From Euzebyella saccharophila (GTDB lineage: Bacteria > Bacteroidota > Bacteroidia > Flavobacteriales > Flavobacteriaceae): 64,000 bases of DNA. The notes beneath the pieces were generated by a model. It saw only the letters and a list, made by a program, of their open reading frames with translations. It was not told the origin of the DNA and made no database searches. The first letter of the stretch is position 1. Every line of letters begins with the position of its first letter. Where the stretch lies: assembly GCF_014855495.1 (NCBI RefSeq), contig NZ_JACYFJ010000001.1, positions 620,001-684,000 on the forward strand, read 5' to 3'. Below are positions 52,762 through 61,761 of the stretch, one piece after another. A program made the translations under genes and the position numbers.

Positions 52762-54171
52762 TTAGTTTGAGACGGTGTTTTTTTCTTGATTCACAAGAAC
52801 TTCCGACTCCTTTAAAAATGAGCGATACCATTTTCCGGAAGCTTTTATCGTTCTTTTTTGTGTTTTGAAATCAATATGTACTAGCCCAAATCTAGGGAAG
52901 TAACCCTCTGCCCATTCGAAATTATCGGTAAAGGTCCACACAAAATAACCCGCTACTTTTTTGTTCTCTTCTGCGGCTTTATGCACTTGGCCAATATAGT
53001 TTTGTAGATACTGCGTGCGCTGAGGGTCGTTTACCTCACCATGGTCTAATCGGTCTTCAAAAGCGGCCCCATTTTCGGTAACAATAACTTTTTTTACCTT
53101 TTCGTAGTTACTGAATTTGGTAATCATTTCGTAAATGCTGGGAGGGTATACTTCCCAATCCATCAAAGTGGTCTGAACCTTCCGTTTGGTAGCTTTCACA
53201 ATTTTTGCCCTCAAGTAGGGTACGGTATAGCTATGCCTCACCACCTCACGTGTATAATTCTGAATGCCTATAAAATCAAAATCGAACAGACAGTTTTCCA
53301 TATCACCTGGCTGTATGTATTTCCTAATTTTTTCAAGTACCGGTACACTTTCCATCGGGTAACCTAAGCCTAGTGTGGGTTCCACAAATAATCGGTTCAA
53401 TAAGGCATCAGCTTTTTCGGCAGCTCTCAAATCTTTCTTTTTATCTGAATTAGGAGTTATTTGTGAACACGAAAAGGTGGTACCTATATTCGCATTGGGC
53501 ACATTTTTTCGAATGATTCTACCGCCAAGGGCTTGGCTTAGCGTAGCATAATGTACAGCTGGCAAGAAATTCTGTAAGCCTTTTTTTCCGGGAGCATGTA
53601 CCCCTAAAAAGTAGCCCGCACCGGTAAACACCATAGGTTCGTTTAGGACCATCCAATTTTTCACTCGGTCGCCAAATGCTTTAGTGCATACCTCCACATA
53701 ATTTTCGAACCATTGCAGCACCTCTCGGTTGCTCCATCCGCCCTTATCTTCTAAAACTTGGGGCAGATCCCAATGATAAAGGGTGACCCAGGGAACAATA
53801 CCCTGTTCAAGACAAAAATTAATTATTCTGTTATAGAAATCGATACCTGCCTGGCTTACGGTTCCTTGCCCTTCGGGAATGATTCTCGTCCATGCCAAAG
53901 AAAACCGGAAGTTCTCAATATTCATCGATTTCATCAACAAGATGTCTTCTTGATAACGATGATAGAAGTCACAGGCTACCTGGGCGGTCTGGCCACCGTA
54001 GATAGCTCCTTTTTTTAGTACAAATTGATCCCATATAGAGGTTCCTTTATCATCGGCATTATAAGCTCCTTCAATTTGATAGGCAGCAGTAGAAACACCC
54101 CAAACGAAGTTTTTAGGAAATGCCTTTTTGTCGATGGTAGCACCTTCTTTTTTACTTTTGAAATTCGGCAT
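52762..54171 (-). CDS. Glycoside hydrolase family 1 (beta-glucosidase-like)
   Basis: The 469-aa protein has the GH1 start FPKNFVWGVSTAAYQIEGAY, the acid/base Glu in NWMVLNEPMVFTG, the nucleophile Glu in KVIVTENGAAFED, and a C-terminal GYFVWTFTDNFEWAEGY. There is no signal peptide, so it works in the cytoplasm on a beta-glucoside or glycolipid head group. Its ATG overlaps the stop of the glycosyltransferase gene by one base (TAATG), which is unusual for a catabolic enzyme and ties it to glycoconjugate metabolism. It is the last gene of the unit. Confidence 0.95.
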   Translation of the reverse strand: MPNFKSKKEGATIDKKAFPKNFVWGVSTAAYQIEGAYNADDKGTSIWDQFVLKKGAIYGGQTAQVACDFYHRYQEDILLMKSMNIENFRFSLAWTRIIPEGQGTVSQAGIDFYNRIINFCLEQGIVPWVTLYHWDLPQVLEDKGGWSNREVLQWFENYVEVCTKAFGDRVKNWMVLNEPMVFTGAGYFLGVHAPGKKGLQNFLPAVHYATLSQALGGRIIRKNVPNANIGTTFSCSQITPNSDKKKDLRAAEKADALLNRLFVEPTLGLGYPMESVPVLEKIRKYIQPGDMENCLFDFDFIGIQNYTREVVRHSYTVPYLRAKIVKATKRKVQTTLMDWEVYPPSIYEMITKFSNYEKVKKVIVTENGAAFEDRLDHGEVNDPQRTQYLQNYIGQVHKAAEENKKVAGYFVWTFTDNFEWAEGYFPRFGLVHIDFKTQKRTIKASGKWYRSFLKESEVLVNQEKNTVSN

Positions 54172-55184
54172 TAAATAGCTTGACTTGTTTTACCGGCATA
54201 GTTTTCCTGAATGACACGTTCAATAATCTGTTCGGTAATATCCGGATAATGAATGTCCAATTTAAAGTCACCGTCTACCCAATCGCGAATTTTATCAAGG
54301 TGTTTAAGCTTTAGGGACTTAATGACCGGTACACCCAACTCCTTTAAAGCTGCAGCATTGCATTGCTGCTCATACTGACTTTTCATAGGAATGACCATTA
54401 ATTTTTTCTGCATGTGCAAGGCTTCCGCCGGAGTTTCGAACCCTGCGCCACAAAGAACTCCTTTACTGCTGGCCATACTTTTAATAAAGGCGTCATTGTT
54501 TATGGGGCTAATAGTCATGTTTTTCCAAAAAAATTTAGTTTCGTTGTGCTTTGAAAAGACTTCCCAATAAGTGTTTTTAATACTGGAAAGAACATGAAGT
54601 ATTTTCTCATCACTGTAGGAAGGTAGATATACCGTATAGTGATTGCCCATAGTACGGGTCGTATTTCTTATCTCTTGCCTAATGATGGGGGTGTAAGTTT
54701 GATCATCATATTTTCTAAAGTGAAAACCGTACTGTTTTGTTGTAGGCGCGTATTTAGCCAAAATGAGCTTACCTAACGGGTCGTTTTTTTTGGGTTTTGG
54801 TGCGTTTGGAGCTATTACTGCCGCCTGATGACTTAGGGATATGCAGGGCTTGTTTTTTAATTTACAGGCCCAGGCAGAAACAGGTTCAAAATCATTGATG
54901 ACCAAATCATAATCTTGAACGGGAATGGTTCTTATTTCTTTCTGTAATCTGTTGGAATTGGTCCTTACATAGGTGCGCCACATATCTACGCCTCCTTTTT
55001 TTCCAAAGATAAAGCTCCAACCGCCCAATTGGTATTTTACGGGATAAGGCAGCGGAATATCCGCCTGGGTCCCACTGACCAATAGGTCTAATTCTATATT
55101 CTGTTTTTGAAGGGCAGGAATAACGTCTCTTGCTCGACTTAAATGTCCATTGCCCGTTCCTTGTATCGCATAAAGCACTTTCAT
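54171..55184 (-). CDS. MJ1255-type glycosyltransferase (GT-B, GT28-like)
   Basis: The 337-aa product begins MKVLYAIQGTGNGHLSRARD, the MurG-like N-terminal GxGxGH loop, and ends with a donor-binding region CGAGFETPAEALHMQKKLMV and SQYEQQCNAAALKELGVPV. This fits the conserved family named after Methanocaldococcus MJ1255, thought to glycosylate a lipid or envelope acceptor. The frame runs 39 codons further upstream into the phosphoesterase gene, but the ATG at 55184 is the family start. One base overlap with GH1 downstream, 25 bp to the LpxH-like gene upstream. Confidence 0.85.
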   Translation of the reverse strand: MKVLYAIQGTGNGHLSRARDVIPALQKQNIELDLLVSGTQADIPLPYPVKYQLGGWSFIFGKKGGVDMWRTYVRTNSNRLQKEIRTIPVQDYDLVINDFEPVSAWACKLKNKPCISLSHQAAVIAPNAPKPKKNDPLGKLILAKYAPTTKQYGFHFRKYDDQTYTPIIRQEIRNTTRTMGNHYTVYLPSYSDEKILHVLSSIKNTYWEVFSKHNETKFFWKNMTISPINNDAFIKSMASSKGVLCGAGFETPAEALHMQKKLMVIPMKSQYEQQCNAAALKELGVPVIKSLKLKHLDKIRDWVDGDFKLDIHYPDITEQIIERVIQENYAGKTSQAI

Positions 55185-55209
55185 TTCAAAGCAATATTTG
55201 GTAATGGAA

Positions 55210-56073
55210 TTATTTGGTTGGTTTTGATGCGGACATACTATTGAATTCAGCCAAAAGACTCTCAAAAAGGGCTTTCTTTTCAAGCATCTCCGAGGGGTCA
55301 TTTACTTCAGGGTCAGAACTCATAAGTTGCGCATCTTCTTCAAACTGGTAAAGGCTCCATTTTCCCTTGGCATACTCCAAAGAGGTCAGGTTTTCTATCC
55401 AGTCGCCAGAATTTAAATACTTCACGGCGCCGTTATCAGTCCTAATGGTTTTTATTTCAGGCTGATGAATATGTCCGCAAATAACGTAATCAAACTCATT
55501 TTCTATGGCAATATCGGCTGCTGTCTGCTCAAAATTATTGATGAACTTAACGGCAGATTTCACGCCATTTTTTATTTTTTTGCTCATGGAAACAGGTCCT
55601 CGACCTAGTTTCTTATAACAAAAATTTACGCCCCTATTTAAAAGGATAAGGGTATCATAACCAATGGCACCTAATTTGGCCAGCCATTTGGAATGTTGCA
55701 TGGTTACATCAAAAACATCGCCATGAAAAATCCAAGCTTTTTTGCCGTGAACGTTCAAGACCAGTTTGTTCACAATGCTAAAGGAACCCAATTGAAAGCC
55801 TACGAATTTCCGCAGCATTTCATCATGATTACCCGTTATGTAATGAACCTTTACTCCCTTGGCAATCCACTCCATAAGTAGTTTTATTACCTTCATATGA
55901 GATTTTGGCCAATACCTTTTGCTGAACTGCCATATATCGATGATATCTCCGTTGAGTACCACCTGCTTGGGTTTAATAGACTTAAGATATTTGATGAGTT
56001 CCTTGGCATGGCAACCGTATGTGCCTAGATGCACATCGGAAATGACCACAATGTCAACGGGTCTTTTTTTCAT
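55210..56073 (-). CDS. LpxH-like metallophosphoesterase
   Basis: The 287-aa protein has the calcineurin-type metal motifs in LpxH order: VISDVHLGTYG, VLNGDIIDIWQFS, HYITGNHDEML, WIFHGDVFD and YVICGHIHQPE. LpxH splits UDP-2,3-diacylglucosamine to lipid X in lipid A synthesis; related enzymes act on other phosphoesters. Because it is the first conserved enzyme of a unit with a glycosyltransferase and a GH1, it may act on a glycolipid precursor instead. Its start overlaps the stop of the upstream 43-aa peptide gene by 4 bp (ATGA). Confidence 0.88.
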   Translation of the reverse strand: MKKRPVDIVVISDVHLGTYGCHAKELIKYLKSIKPKQVVLNGDIIDIWQFSKRYWPKSHMKVIKLLMEWIAKGVKVHYITGNHDEMLRKFVGFQLGSFSIVNKLVLNVHGKKAWIFHGDVFDVTMQHSKWLAKLGAIGYDTLILLNRGVNFCYKKLGRGPVSMSKKIKNGVKSAVKFINNFEQTAADIAIENEFDYVICGHIHQPEIKTIRTDNGAVKYLNSGDWIENLTSLEYAKGKWSLYQFEEDAQLMSSDPEVNDPSEMLEKKALFESLLAEFNSMSASKPTK

Positions 56074-56201
56074 GAAGCAGTATGGAATGGGGGTTTCTTG
56101 ATTTTCTTGAACTTAAGAGGCGAAAAGTAGCTTCTTAGTCGAGAGATAAAGAAGTTGACCAAAAGGGTGGACAAGTAAACTACTATTAGCTTCATAAGCA
56201 T
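56070..56201 (-). CDS. Small membrane protein, 43 aa, coupled to the LpxH-like gene
   Basis: A minus frame from ATG 56201 to TGA 56070 encodes MLMKLIVVYLSTLLVNFFIS followed by a basic tail RLRSYFSPLKFKKIKKPPF. One N-terminal membrane helix and a cationic cytoplasmic tail are predicted. The TGA overlaps the ATG of the LpxH-like gene (ATGA), the classic sign of translational coupling, which supports it being a real gene. No family recognised. It may recruit the downstream enzymes to the membrane. Confidence 0.6.
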   Translation of the reverse strand: MLMKLIVVYLSTLLVNFFISRLRSYFSPLKFKKIKKPPFHTAS

Positions 56202-56335
56202 GAAAATAGGGTATCCCAAATTTTGCAAATTAAACTTAACCAAGTTGTAAACGCTTGATTAATTAATTGTTAGCTAAAGGTCATGTTTACTTTTCTTATG
56301 TTTCATTAACATTAATGGACCTTACTTAAAAAGAC

Positions 56336-56395
56336 AAAACCGGTGTATGAGACACACCGGTTTTTTTCTAACTAACTCAAACTAGACTAACTCAT
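56336..56395. repeat. Intergenic hairpin-plus-direct-repeat module, copy 2
   Basis: Hairpin AAAACCGGTGT (56337-56347) with ACACCGGTTTT (about 56355-56365), then CTAACTAACTCAAACTAGAC and CTAACTCA. Same arrangement as 52551-52610. On the minus strand it lies 80 bp behind the phosphatase operon and can serve as its terminator. Confidence 0.75.
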
Positions 56396-56475
56396 GTAAT
56401 CCGTGACAAAAGTCGCTTATAGCAGCTTGATTGAGGTTAACTGAATATCAAGCAATGATTATGAAACTATCTTTT

Positions 56476-57558
56476 CTAGTTGTTTGATTTTAAGGGATTT
56501 CCTTGAAGGTTTTCTTTGTCATAGGGGATTTTCAGAGCTTCAAGAACAGTGGGAGCAATTTGGGTGGCGTACAATTGTTCTTTCTGGGAAACCTCCCCCT
56601 TTCCGTGAATCCCTTTTCCGAATAAAATCATCCAGACATCCCCCGCGTTTTTTACTTTACTCCCGTGGTCCTTCCATGTTTTTAAGGGGTCGGTCCCACG
56701 ACCATGGTCGGTTGTAATAATGAACAAGGTTTGGTCTTTGTAAAAAGGGTCCTTTTGGGTAAATTCCCAAAGTTCTTTGATCATGGCATCGGTCTGCTGG
56801 GCAGATTTTAAATAGGCATCGTATTCCCCGTCATGGGCAAAATCATCTGTTTCACCATAAGCCACGTACACCAAACTGGGGTGTTCCTTTAGCATGTATT
56901 CCAAGGCATAATAATGTGTAAAGGCATCTAAACGTACAGTACCCCAAGGACTGGGAACTTTAGGCTGCATTTTATTGAGAAAAACTTCCTTATCGGTCAG
57001 CTTATTACCCTTGGCTATTTCAAAACCGGCATTAACCGGTACACCGGAGCGTTCTTCGTTTATGATAAAGGGAAAAACATCCCAGCTGGCAAAAGCAGCA
57101 ACCTTCGCCCTATACCGCGGATCTTTATTGGCAAGTTCTAGTAATGTAACACTGGGATTGTTCATTTTGGCATTGCTGGTAATACGTTCGTCATCTGCAA
57201 AACCACTGAGAATTTCATGATATCCCGGATATGAAAACCACATGCTATTTGTGAGGTTCACCTTGCTCCCTAAAATTCTGTTTCCGTGAATTTCACCCAT
57301 TTGGGAAACTTCGTTCCAAATAAAGGGTAAAAGCGTTTTTCTTCTTTTTTCTGCATTTTCGCTCCAAAACCGAGTTTTTAAGTCTGTGGTGTCATGAACG
57401 TATTCGTTGTTGGCTACCAAAAGCGGGTCTGCTCCTGTAAAAAGTTCTTGCCAACGAAAACCATCCAGGGTGATTAAAACTACTTTGGTATCTTCCTGAG
57501 CAAAAAGGTTTAGCGAGCTAATGATTAGCAGGGTAAAGGTGATGGTCAACTTTTTCAT
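56476..57558 (-). CDS. Secreted alkaline phosphatase-superfamily protein (phosphodiesterase type)
   Basis: The 360-aa protein has a Sec signal MKKLTITFTLLIISSLNLFA and the AP-superfamily layout: KVVLITLDGFRWQELF with the metal Asp, the nucleophile region WFSYPGYHEILSGFAD, VYVAYGETDDFAHDGEYDAY with the metal Asp and His, and FIITTDHGRGTDPLKTW. The nucleophile position seems to be Ser where many relatives (PafA, NPP) have Thr. It probably hydrolyses phosphate esters in the periplasm. Its start overlaps the end of the purple acid phosphatase gene by 4 bp. Last gene of the operon. Confidence 0.85.
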   Translation of the reverse strand: MKKLTITFTLLIISSLNLFAQEDTKVVLITLDGFRWQELFTGADPLLVANNEYVHDTTDLKTRFWSENAEKRRKTLLPFIWNEVSQMGEIHGNRILGSKVNLTNSMWFSYPGYHEILSGFADDERITSNAKMNNPSVTLLELANKDPRYRAKVAAFASWDVFPFIINEERSGVPVNAGFEIAKGNKLTDKEVFLNKMQPKVPSPWGTVRLDAFTHYYALEYMLKEHPSLVYVAYGETDDFAHDGEYDAYLKSAQQTDAMIKELWEFTQKDPFYKDQTLFIITTDHGRGTDPLKTWKDHGSKVKNAGDVWMILFGKGIHGKGEVSQKEQLYATQIAPTVLEALKIPYDKENLQGNPLKSNN

Positions 57559-59141
57559 TTGGCTTCGGTTTTAAAGGTTTCGGTTGCAGACCAATCACTC
57601 CAGTTGAGGTTTTGGTCTCGGTAACGCACGCGCCAATAATAGACGGTATTTGCTGAAAGCCTTTTGGTAGGCTCATCGGTCAAATCGTCATCTTTTTGAC
57701 GATTCTCAAGATAATACCAATTTTCCGACTGCTTCCAACTGTCCAAAACCAATTTTTTGAATTCCTTGTCAGTGGCTACTTGCCAGTGCGATGCATCGTG
57801 ATATGCCCCTTCAAAATTGGAAGTAAATGGTTTTGCTTTCAACATGGCTCCAGTAATAGCCACGGTGGAATTTAGTTTCACAGCCTCTGGGGTGTTGGGT
57901 TTACGTTGTTTGGCGTAAATGGTTATTTCATCTGTCTTTTCGTTGTTCCTAAAAATATTTTCATTGCCCCTGCTTATTCTTTTCAAAGTGAACTTAGGTT
58001 GCGAAGGGGTGGCGTCTACCTCAACCATCACAAAACCGTATTCGTCTTGGGTAACGGTAAATTCATCATAGTCGCGGCCCTCAAATTCGCCCCAATTGTC
58101 AATGGCGCCACCAGCACTGGCTACGTTTACCCACAGGTGTTTGTGGTCTTTAGACTGACCTCTTGAATAGCCGTGGGTGTGACCAAAAAAGTGAAGACTG
58201 GGCTTTCCGGTTTTGTCCGTGAAGGTTTCCAGCATCTTTACCACCTTACCGGTGGATTCTTCTTCTCCGGGAATCCATAATTCCGATTTATGCGGATGGT
58301 GCAATTGGGCGAAGACAAAATCGATATCCTCATTCTTTTCTGCATCGTTCAACACCTCTTGAAGCCAATCGTATTGCTTTTGTATATTTCGGAAGCCGTC
58401 GTTGGAATCAAGCCCGATAATTCGAACGTTGCCGTAATCTTTGTACCACCAGTGCTCTGCGTAGGCAGGTGTTCCATTTTCCGGCAGACTAAAATACTTG
58501 AAATAGTAGGTGGTGTTCTTCTCGTGATTTCCCAAAACGGGATATACCGGCACTTCAGAAAATAGATTTTTGGAAGGTTCAAAAAAATGGTCGGTCCAAT
58601 GGCTATAGTTGGTACCATCGGAAACCAAATCACCGGGAATCATCACCAATGCCAGGTTTTGAGGCACTTCATCACCGTATTCATTTTTCAGAAAAGGCAG
58701 TATACCATCGTTGACAATTTCAGAAAACTTGTCAGGAAACTGCCCGTCAATCTGCATGTCGCTCATGGCCAACATGTTGAACGATTGGTTGTCGCTGCCA
58801 AAAGGAGGCGTTTTAAACTGAAATATATCGGACACCAATTTGCCCGTACGAACTCGGTAAAAGTAGGTAGTGAATCTTTTAAGACCTTCTATTTTCACTT
58901 CATGAATGCGGGAAGCACTAAAGTTGATATCGTAGGAAATGCCGTTTGTTTTCTTTCCTAGCTTGGAACTGCTTCCCCATTCTACGATACTTTCTTCTCC
59001 ATGTGAGGTTTCCCATTTGATAATAATAGAATTGGGGGTAGCATCTTGTAAAAAGGGGTGTACCACAAATTCTGGGGTCGGTTTTTGTGCTTGTAGTGCA
59101 CACACTAAGAATAGCAATGCTAAGATAATCTTGTTTTTCAT
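57555..59141 (-). CDS. Secreted purple acid phosphatase-like protein
   Basis: The 528-aa protein has a Sec signal (MKNKIILALLFLVCALQAQ), an N-terminal fibronectin III-like domain (about 25-115) as in purple acid phosphatases, and a metallophosphoesterase domain with LAMSDMQIDG, MIPGDLVSDG, YPVLGNHEKNTTY, FAQLHHPHKS and LHFFGHTHGYSRG. A second fibronectin III-like segment at the C-terminus carries TVYYWRVRYRDQNLNWSDWS. It should release phosphate from organic esters. It is 15 bp downstream of the PLP enzyme and overlaps the next phosphatase by 4 bp. Confidence 0.88.
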   Translation of the reverse strand: MKNKIILALLFLVCALQAQKPTPEFVVHPFLQDATPNSIIIKWETSHGEESIVEWGSSSKLGKKTNGISYDINFSASRIHEVKIEGLKRFTTYFYRVRTGKLVSDIFQFKTPPFGSDNQSFNMLAMSDMQIDGQFPDKFSEIVNDGILPFLKNEYGDEVPQNLALVMIPGDLVSDGTNYSHWTDHFFEPSKNLFSEVPVYPVLGNHEKNTTYYFKYFSLPENGTPAYAEHWWYKDYGNVRIIGLDSNDGFRNIQKQYDWLQEVLNDAEKNEDIDFVFAQLHHPHKSELWIPGEEESTGKVVKMLETFTDKTGKPSLHFFGHTHGYSRGQSKDHKHLWVNVASAGGAIDNWGEFEGRDYDEFTVTQDEYGFVMVEVDATPSQPKFTLKRISRGNENIFRNNEKTDEITIYAKQRKPNTPEAVKLNSTVAITGAMLKAKPFTSNFEGAYHDASHWQVATDKEFKKLVLDSWKQSENWYYLENRQKDDDLTDEPTKRLSANTVYYWRVRYRDQNLNWSDWSATETFKTEAK

Positions 59142-59156
59142 TTTAGGTAGTTTGGT

Positions 59157-60515
59157 TTATAGTTGTTCTAATGCATTGTCAAGAATGCCAATGGCTTTCT
59201 TTAGTTCTTCTCTAGATATGGTGAGGGCGGGAGCTAATTGTAACACATTGCCTGCCGATACTTTAAAGCTAAGGCCGTTTTTAAGACAATGGTACATTAC
59301 TTTTTCTGCTTCTAGAATAGCTTTTTCCTTGGTATTTCTATCTTTTACTAATTCTACGCCCCAAAGGAGTCCGGCACCGCGAATATCACCAATGATGTTG
59401 AGTTTGTTTTGTAATTTTTCTAATTCAACTTTCATGAAAAATGCATCTATTTGACTCTTTTCAAGTAACCGTTCTTCTTCGATTATTTCTATGGTTGTCA
59501 GGGCGGCCATGGCTCCCAACGGACTTTTTTCATGGGTGTAGTGGCCTAATGAAATGTCTCCGAATTTATTAAAGGCGTCTCTAGTGACCATCGCCGCTTG
59601 CGGAAAAATACCGCCACCAAGACCCTTTCCAAGGCAAAGAATGTCGGGCTCTATATCAAAATGCTCAAAGGCGAACATTTTACCGGTTCTTCCCAAAGCA
59701 ATGGGTATTTCATCAAGAATTAATAGTACACCGTATGTATCACAAAGCTTTCGGGCTTCTTGCCAAAAAGATTTCGAAGGTATTTGCACATCGGTATTTC
59801 GAACGGTTTCGGCCAGAAAGGCACCAATATCTCCTTCTTTGGCAAAAACGTACTCCATGTACTCCAAGCACTTTTGCTCATTGTTTTCGTAAATGCCGCG
59901 ATAGGTCACAGGAGGTGGAATTCGCTCAACGCCGGGCATTAGGGGTCCCATGTATTCCCTAAAAACAGCTTCGCCCCCTACACCAATAGCATCGAGCGAG
60001 GCCCCATGGAATGAATCCCAAAAGGAAACCACTTTAAACCTACCGGTTACCGCTCTTGCCAGCTTAAGGGCCATTCCGATGGCGCTGCTGCCGTTAGGGG
60101 TCATTAAGGTGCGGTTTAAATCCGAAGGTAATAACGAGGCCAATTTTTCTGCAAAGTTAATCGCCGTTTCGTTGGTATATCTGCGTGTAGAAAAGGTGAG
60201 CGAGTTTAACTGCTCGTTCAGTTTTTTAACCAATTTCGGGTGCGAAAAGCCCAGTTGGTGTACGTTGTTTCCATGAAAATCAAGGTATTTTTTTCCGTCA
60301 ATATTTTCAATGTAAGGTCCTTCACAATGACGTAGAACATCTAAACACGGACTAGAAAGCGATTGATGCAGAAAGTATCGAGCGTCTTTTTCTAAAAGGG
60401 CTTTGGCTCTTTCACTTACTTCTTCCTCCATCCATTTAGCTCTCTCGGGAGTAAAGTTGATATCGCCTTCGGTGCGCTTGTTTAGGCCAATTTTCTTTTC
60501 GTCATCTTGATTCAT
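59157..60515 (-). CDS. Class III PLP-dependent aminotransferase/lyase-fold enzyme
   Basis: The 452-aa cytoplasmic protein has the class III fold: YIENIDGKKYLDFHGNNVHQ, TPNGSSAIGMALKLARAVTG, the PLP-contact Asp in LLILDEIPIALGRTGKM, and the PLP Lys in LCLGKGLGGGIFPQAAM. Most of its operon partners are secreted phosphatases, which is odd for a plain transaminase. Class III enzymes include lyases on phosphorus compounds: ethanolamine-phosphate phospho-lyase and the (R)-1-hydroxy-2-aminoethylphosphonate ammonia-lyase PbfA. A role on an amino-phosphate or aminophosphonate fits the context but is inference; a transaminase is possible. It overlaps the MBL gene by 14 bp. Confidence 0.8.
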   Translation of the reverse strand: MNQDDEKKIGLNKRTEGDINFTPERAKWMEEEVSERAKALLEKDARYFLHQSLSSPCLDVLRHCEGPYIENIDGKKYLDFHGNNVHQLGFSHPKLVKKLNEQLNSLTFSTRRYTNETAINFAEKLASLLPSDLNRTLMTPNGSSAIGMALKLARAVTGRFKVVSFWDSFHGASLDAIGVGGEAVFREYMGPLMPGVERIPPPVTYRGIYENNEQKCLEYMEYVFAKEGDIGAFLAETVRNTDVQIPSKSFWQEARKLCDTYGVLLILDEIPIALGRTGKMFAFEHFDIEPDILCLGKGLGGGIFPQAAMVTRDAFNKFGDISLGHYTHEKSPLGAMAALTTIEIIEEERLLEKSQIDAFFMKVELEKLQNKLNIIGDIRGAGLLWGVELVKDRNTKEKAILEAEKVMYHCLKNGLSFKVSAGNVLQLAPALTISREELKKAIGILDNALEQL

Positions 60516-61761
60516 AAGGTCCGTGCTGTGCTATTATTTCGCGCTTCTCAGAGCGGTCGTTTAAAATGAAAATTTCGTAGTTATTTCCCTTCTCATAAAC
60601 CCTCAAAACTACATGGCCGTTTTGGCTTTTGTATTGATCCAATCGGCCTCCGATAACATCTTTGAGCGGCTGTAACATGACCGTAGAAAAAATATCCCTT
60701 TCGCCAGGGTATAGTTCTTTTGAGGCAATACGTCTTAAAACTTCTTCTCCGGGATGGTCAGAGGACCAATTCTGTTGGATCCATACCCGAGGTCTCACGG
60801 TTCGTACATATTCGGTGCTTTGGGAATCTCTATTGCCGTGATGGTTGAGAGTAGCTACATCTACCGGACCGACCACTGGCGCAATGTGAGATTCCATGGA
60901 ATTGAAGTCCGTTGCGCCAAAAGGCCCTATTCCGCTAACATCACCGCCTGTAAAATAGTCAAAGGGTCCGTAGGAAATTTTGATACAGGTGCTTAACGGA
61001 TTTTCCCCGGGGTAATTACCTTCTTGAAATACGGAAAAGGTGGTGTTCTTTTCCCCTGTCCAGACCTTTCCGTTTACGGCGATATTTCGAATTCTAAAAT
61101 CAGGAAATGATGTTTGGTTTTTACGAAGCACAATTTGGTTTTGTTCTCCAGCCTTAAGCGTCTCATGGGTCATTCCATTCTTTTGGGAATGAAAGTCGAC
61201 AAAATTCCAGAGATTCTTAAGGGTCGCTATCATGCCAAATGCATCATTTTTACTCAATTTGGCCTGTATTTCGGGCTTTTTCAGATTGATAGGAAAATCA
61301 ATACCCCGGTCAATCACCGTGTGAATGGGCAAATGGTGCCCCACTTCTACCAAACCCGTTAAAAAGTAACCTTCTTTTACCTCTTTTCTTGCGGAATCCA
61401 TTTCCCCAAAATGATCATCGTGATAATGCGTAATCAGGGCGTAATTCAAAACGGCTTTCTCCCTAAGCGGATGGAATTGTTGGATGTAGTCCACAATCCA
61501 TTCCATGGCATTTTTAGAACGATTGGGAACCAATTCGGCATTTCTGGCAGAAAGGGTTCTAGGCCTTGTCTCGGACATATCTCCGGCGTCTATTAAAAGA
61601 GTGGTTCCATCAGGAAGAATGGCAAAGGCAGAATCACCCCGACCTGTATTGATATGGTGGATATCCATCATACCTTCTTGCCATGCCGGAAGTTGTTCTT
61701 GGGCAATTGAAAACAAGCAAGTAGTCAAAAAGAAAATCAAAAGGATCTTTGTTGGCTTCAT
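60502..61761 (-). CDS. Secreted MBL-fold hydrolase
   Basis: The 419-aa protein has a Sec signal (MKPTKILLIFFLTTCLFSIA) and a metallo-beta-lactamase fold of the ComEC/Rec2-like kind: MDIHHINTGRGDSAFAILPD, then TLLIDAGD, the metal motif ALITHYHDDHFGEMD (HxHxDH), DYFTGGDVSG, and ATLNHHGNRDSQ. Substrate unknown; MBL proteins cleave phosphodiesters, cyclic phosphates or lactones. The operon suggests phosphodiester chemistry in the periplasm. The ATG overlaps the preceding alkaline phosphatase by 4 bp, and the end overlaps the PLP enzyme start. Confidence 0.85.
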   Translation of the reverse strand: MKPTKILLIFFLTTCLFSIAQEQLPAWQEGMMDIHHINTGRGDSAFAILPDGTTLLIDAGDMSETRPRTLSARNAELVPNRSKNAMEWIVDYIQQFHPLREKAVLNYALITHYHDDHFGEMDSARKEVKEGYFLTGLVEVGHHLPIHTVIDRGIDFPINLKKPEIQAKLSKNDAFGMIATLKNLWNFVDFHSQKNGMTHETLKAGEQNQIVLRKNQTSFPDFRIRNIAVNGKVWTGEKNTTFSVFQEGNYPGENPLSTCIKISYGPFDYFTGGDVSGIGPFGATDFNSMESHIAPVVGPVDVATLNHHGNRDSQSTEYVRTVRPRVWIQQNWSSDHPGEEVLRRIASKELYPGERDIFSTVMLQPLKDVIGGRLDQYKSQNGHVVLRVYEKGNNYEIFILNDRSEKREIIAQHGPYESR

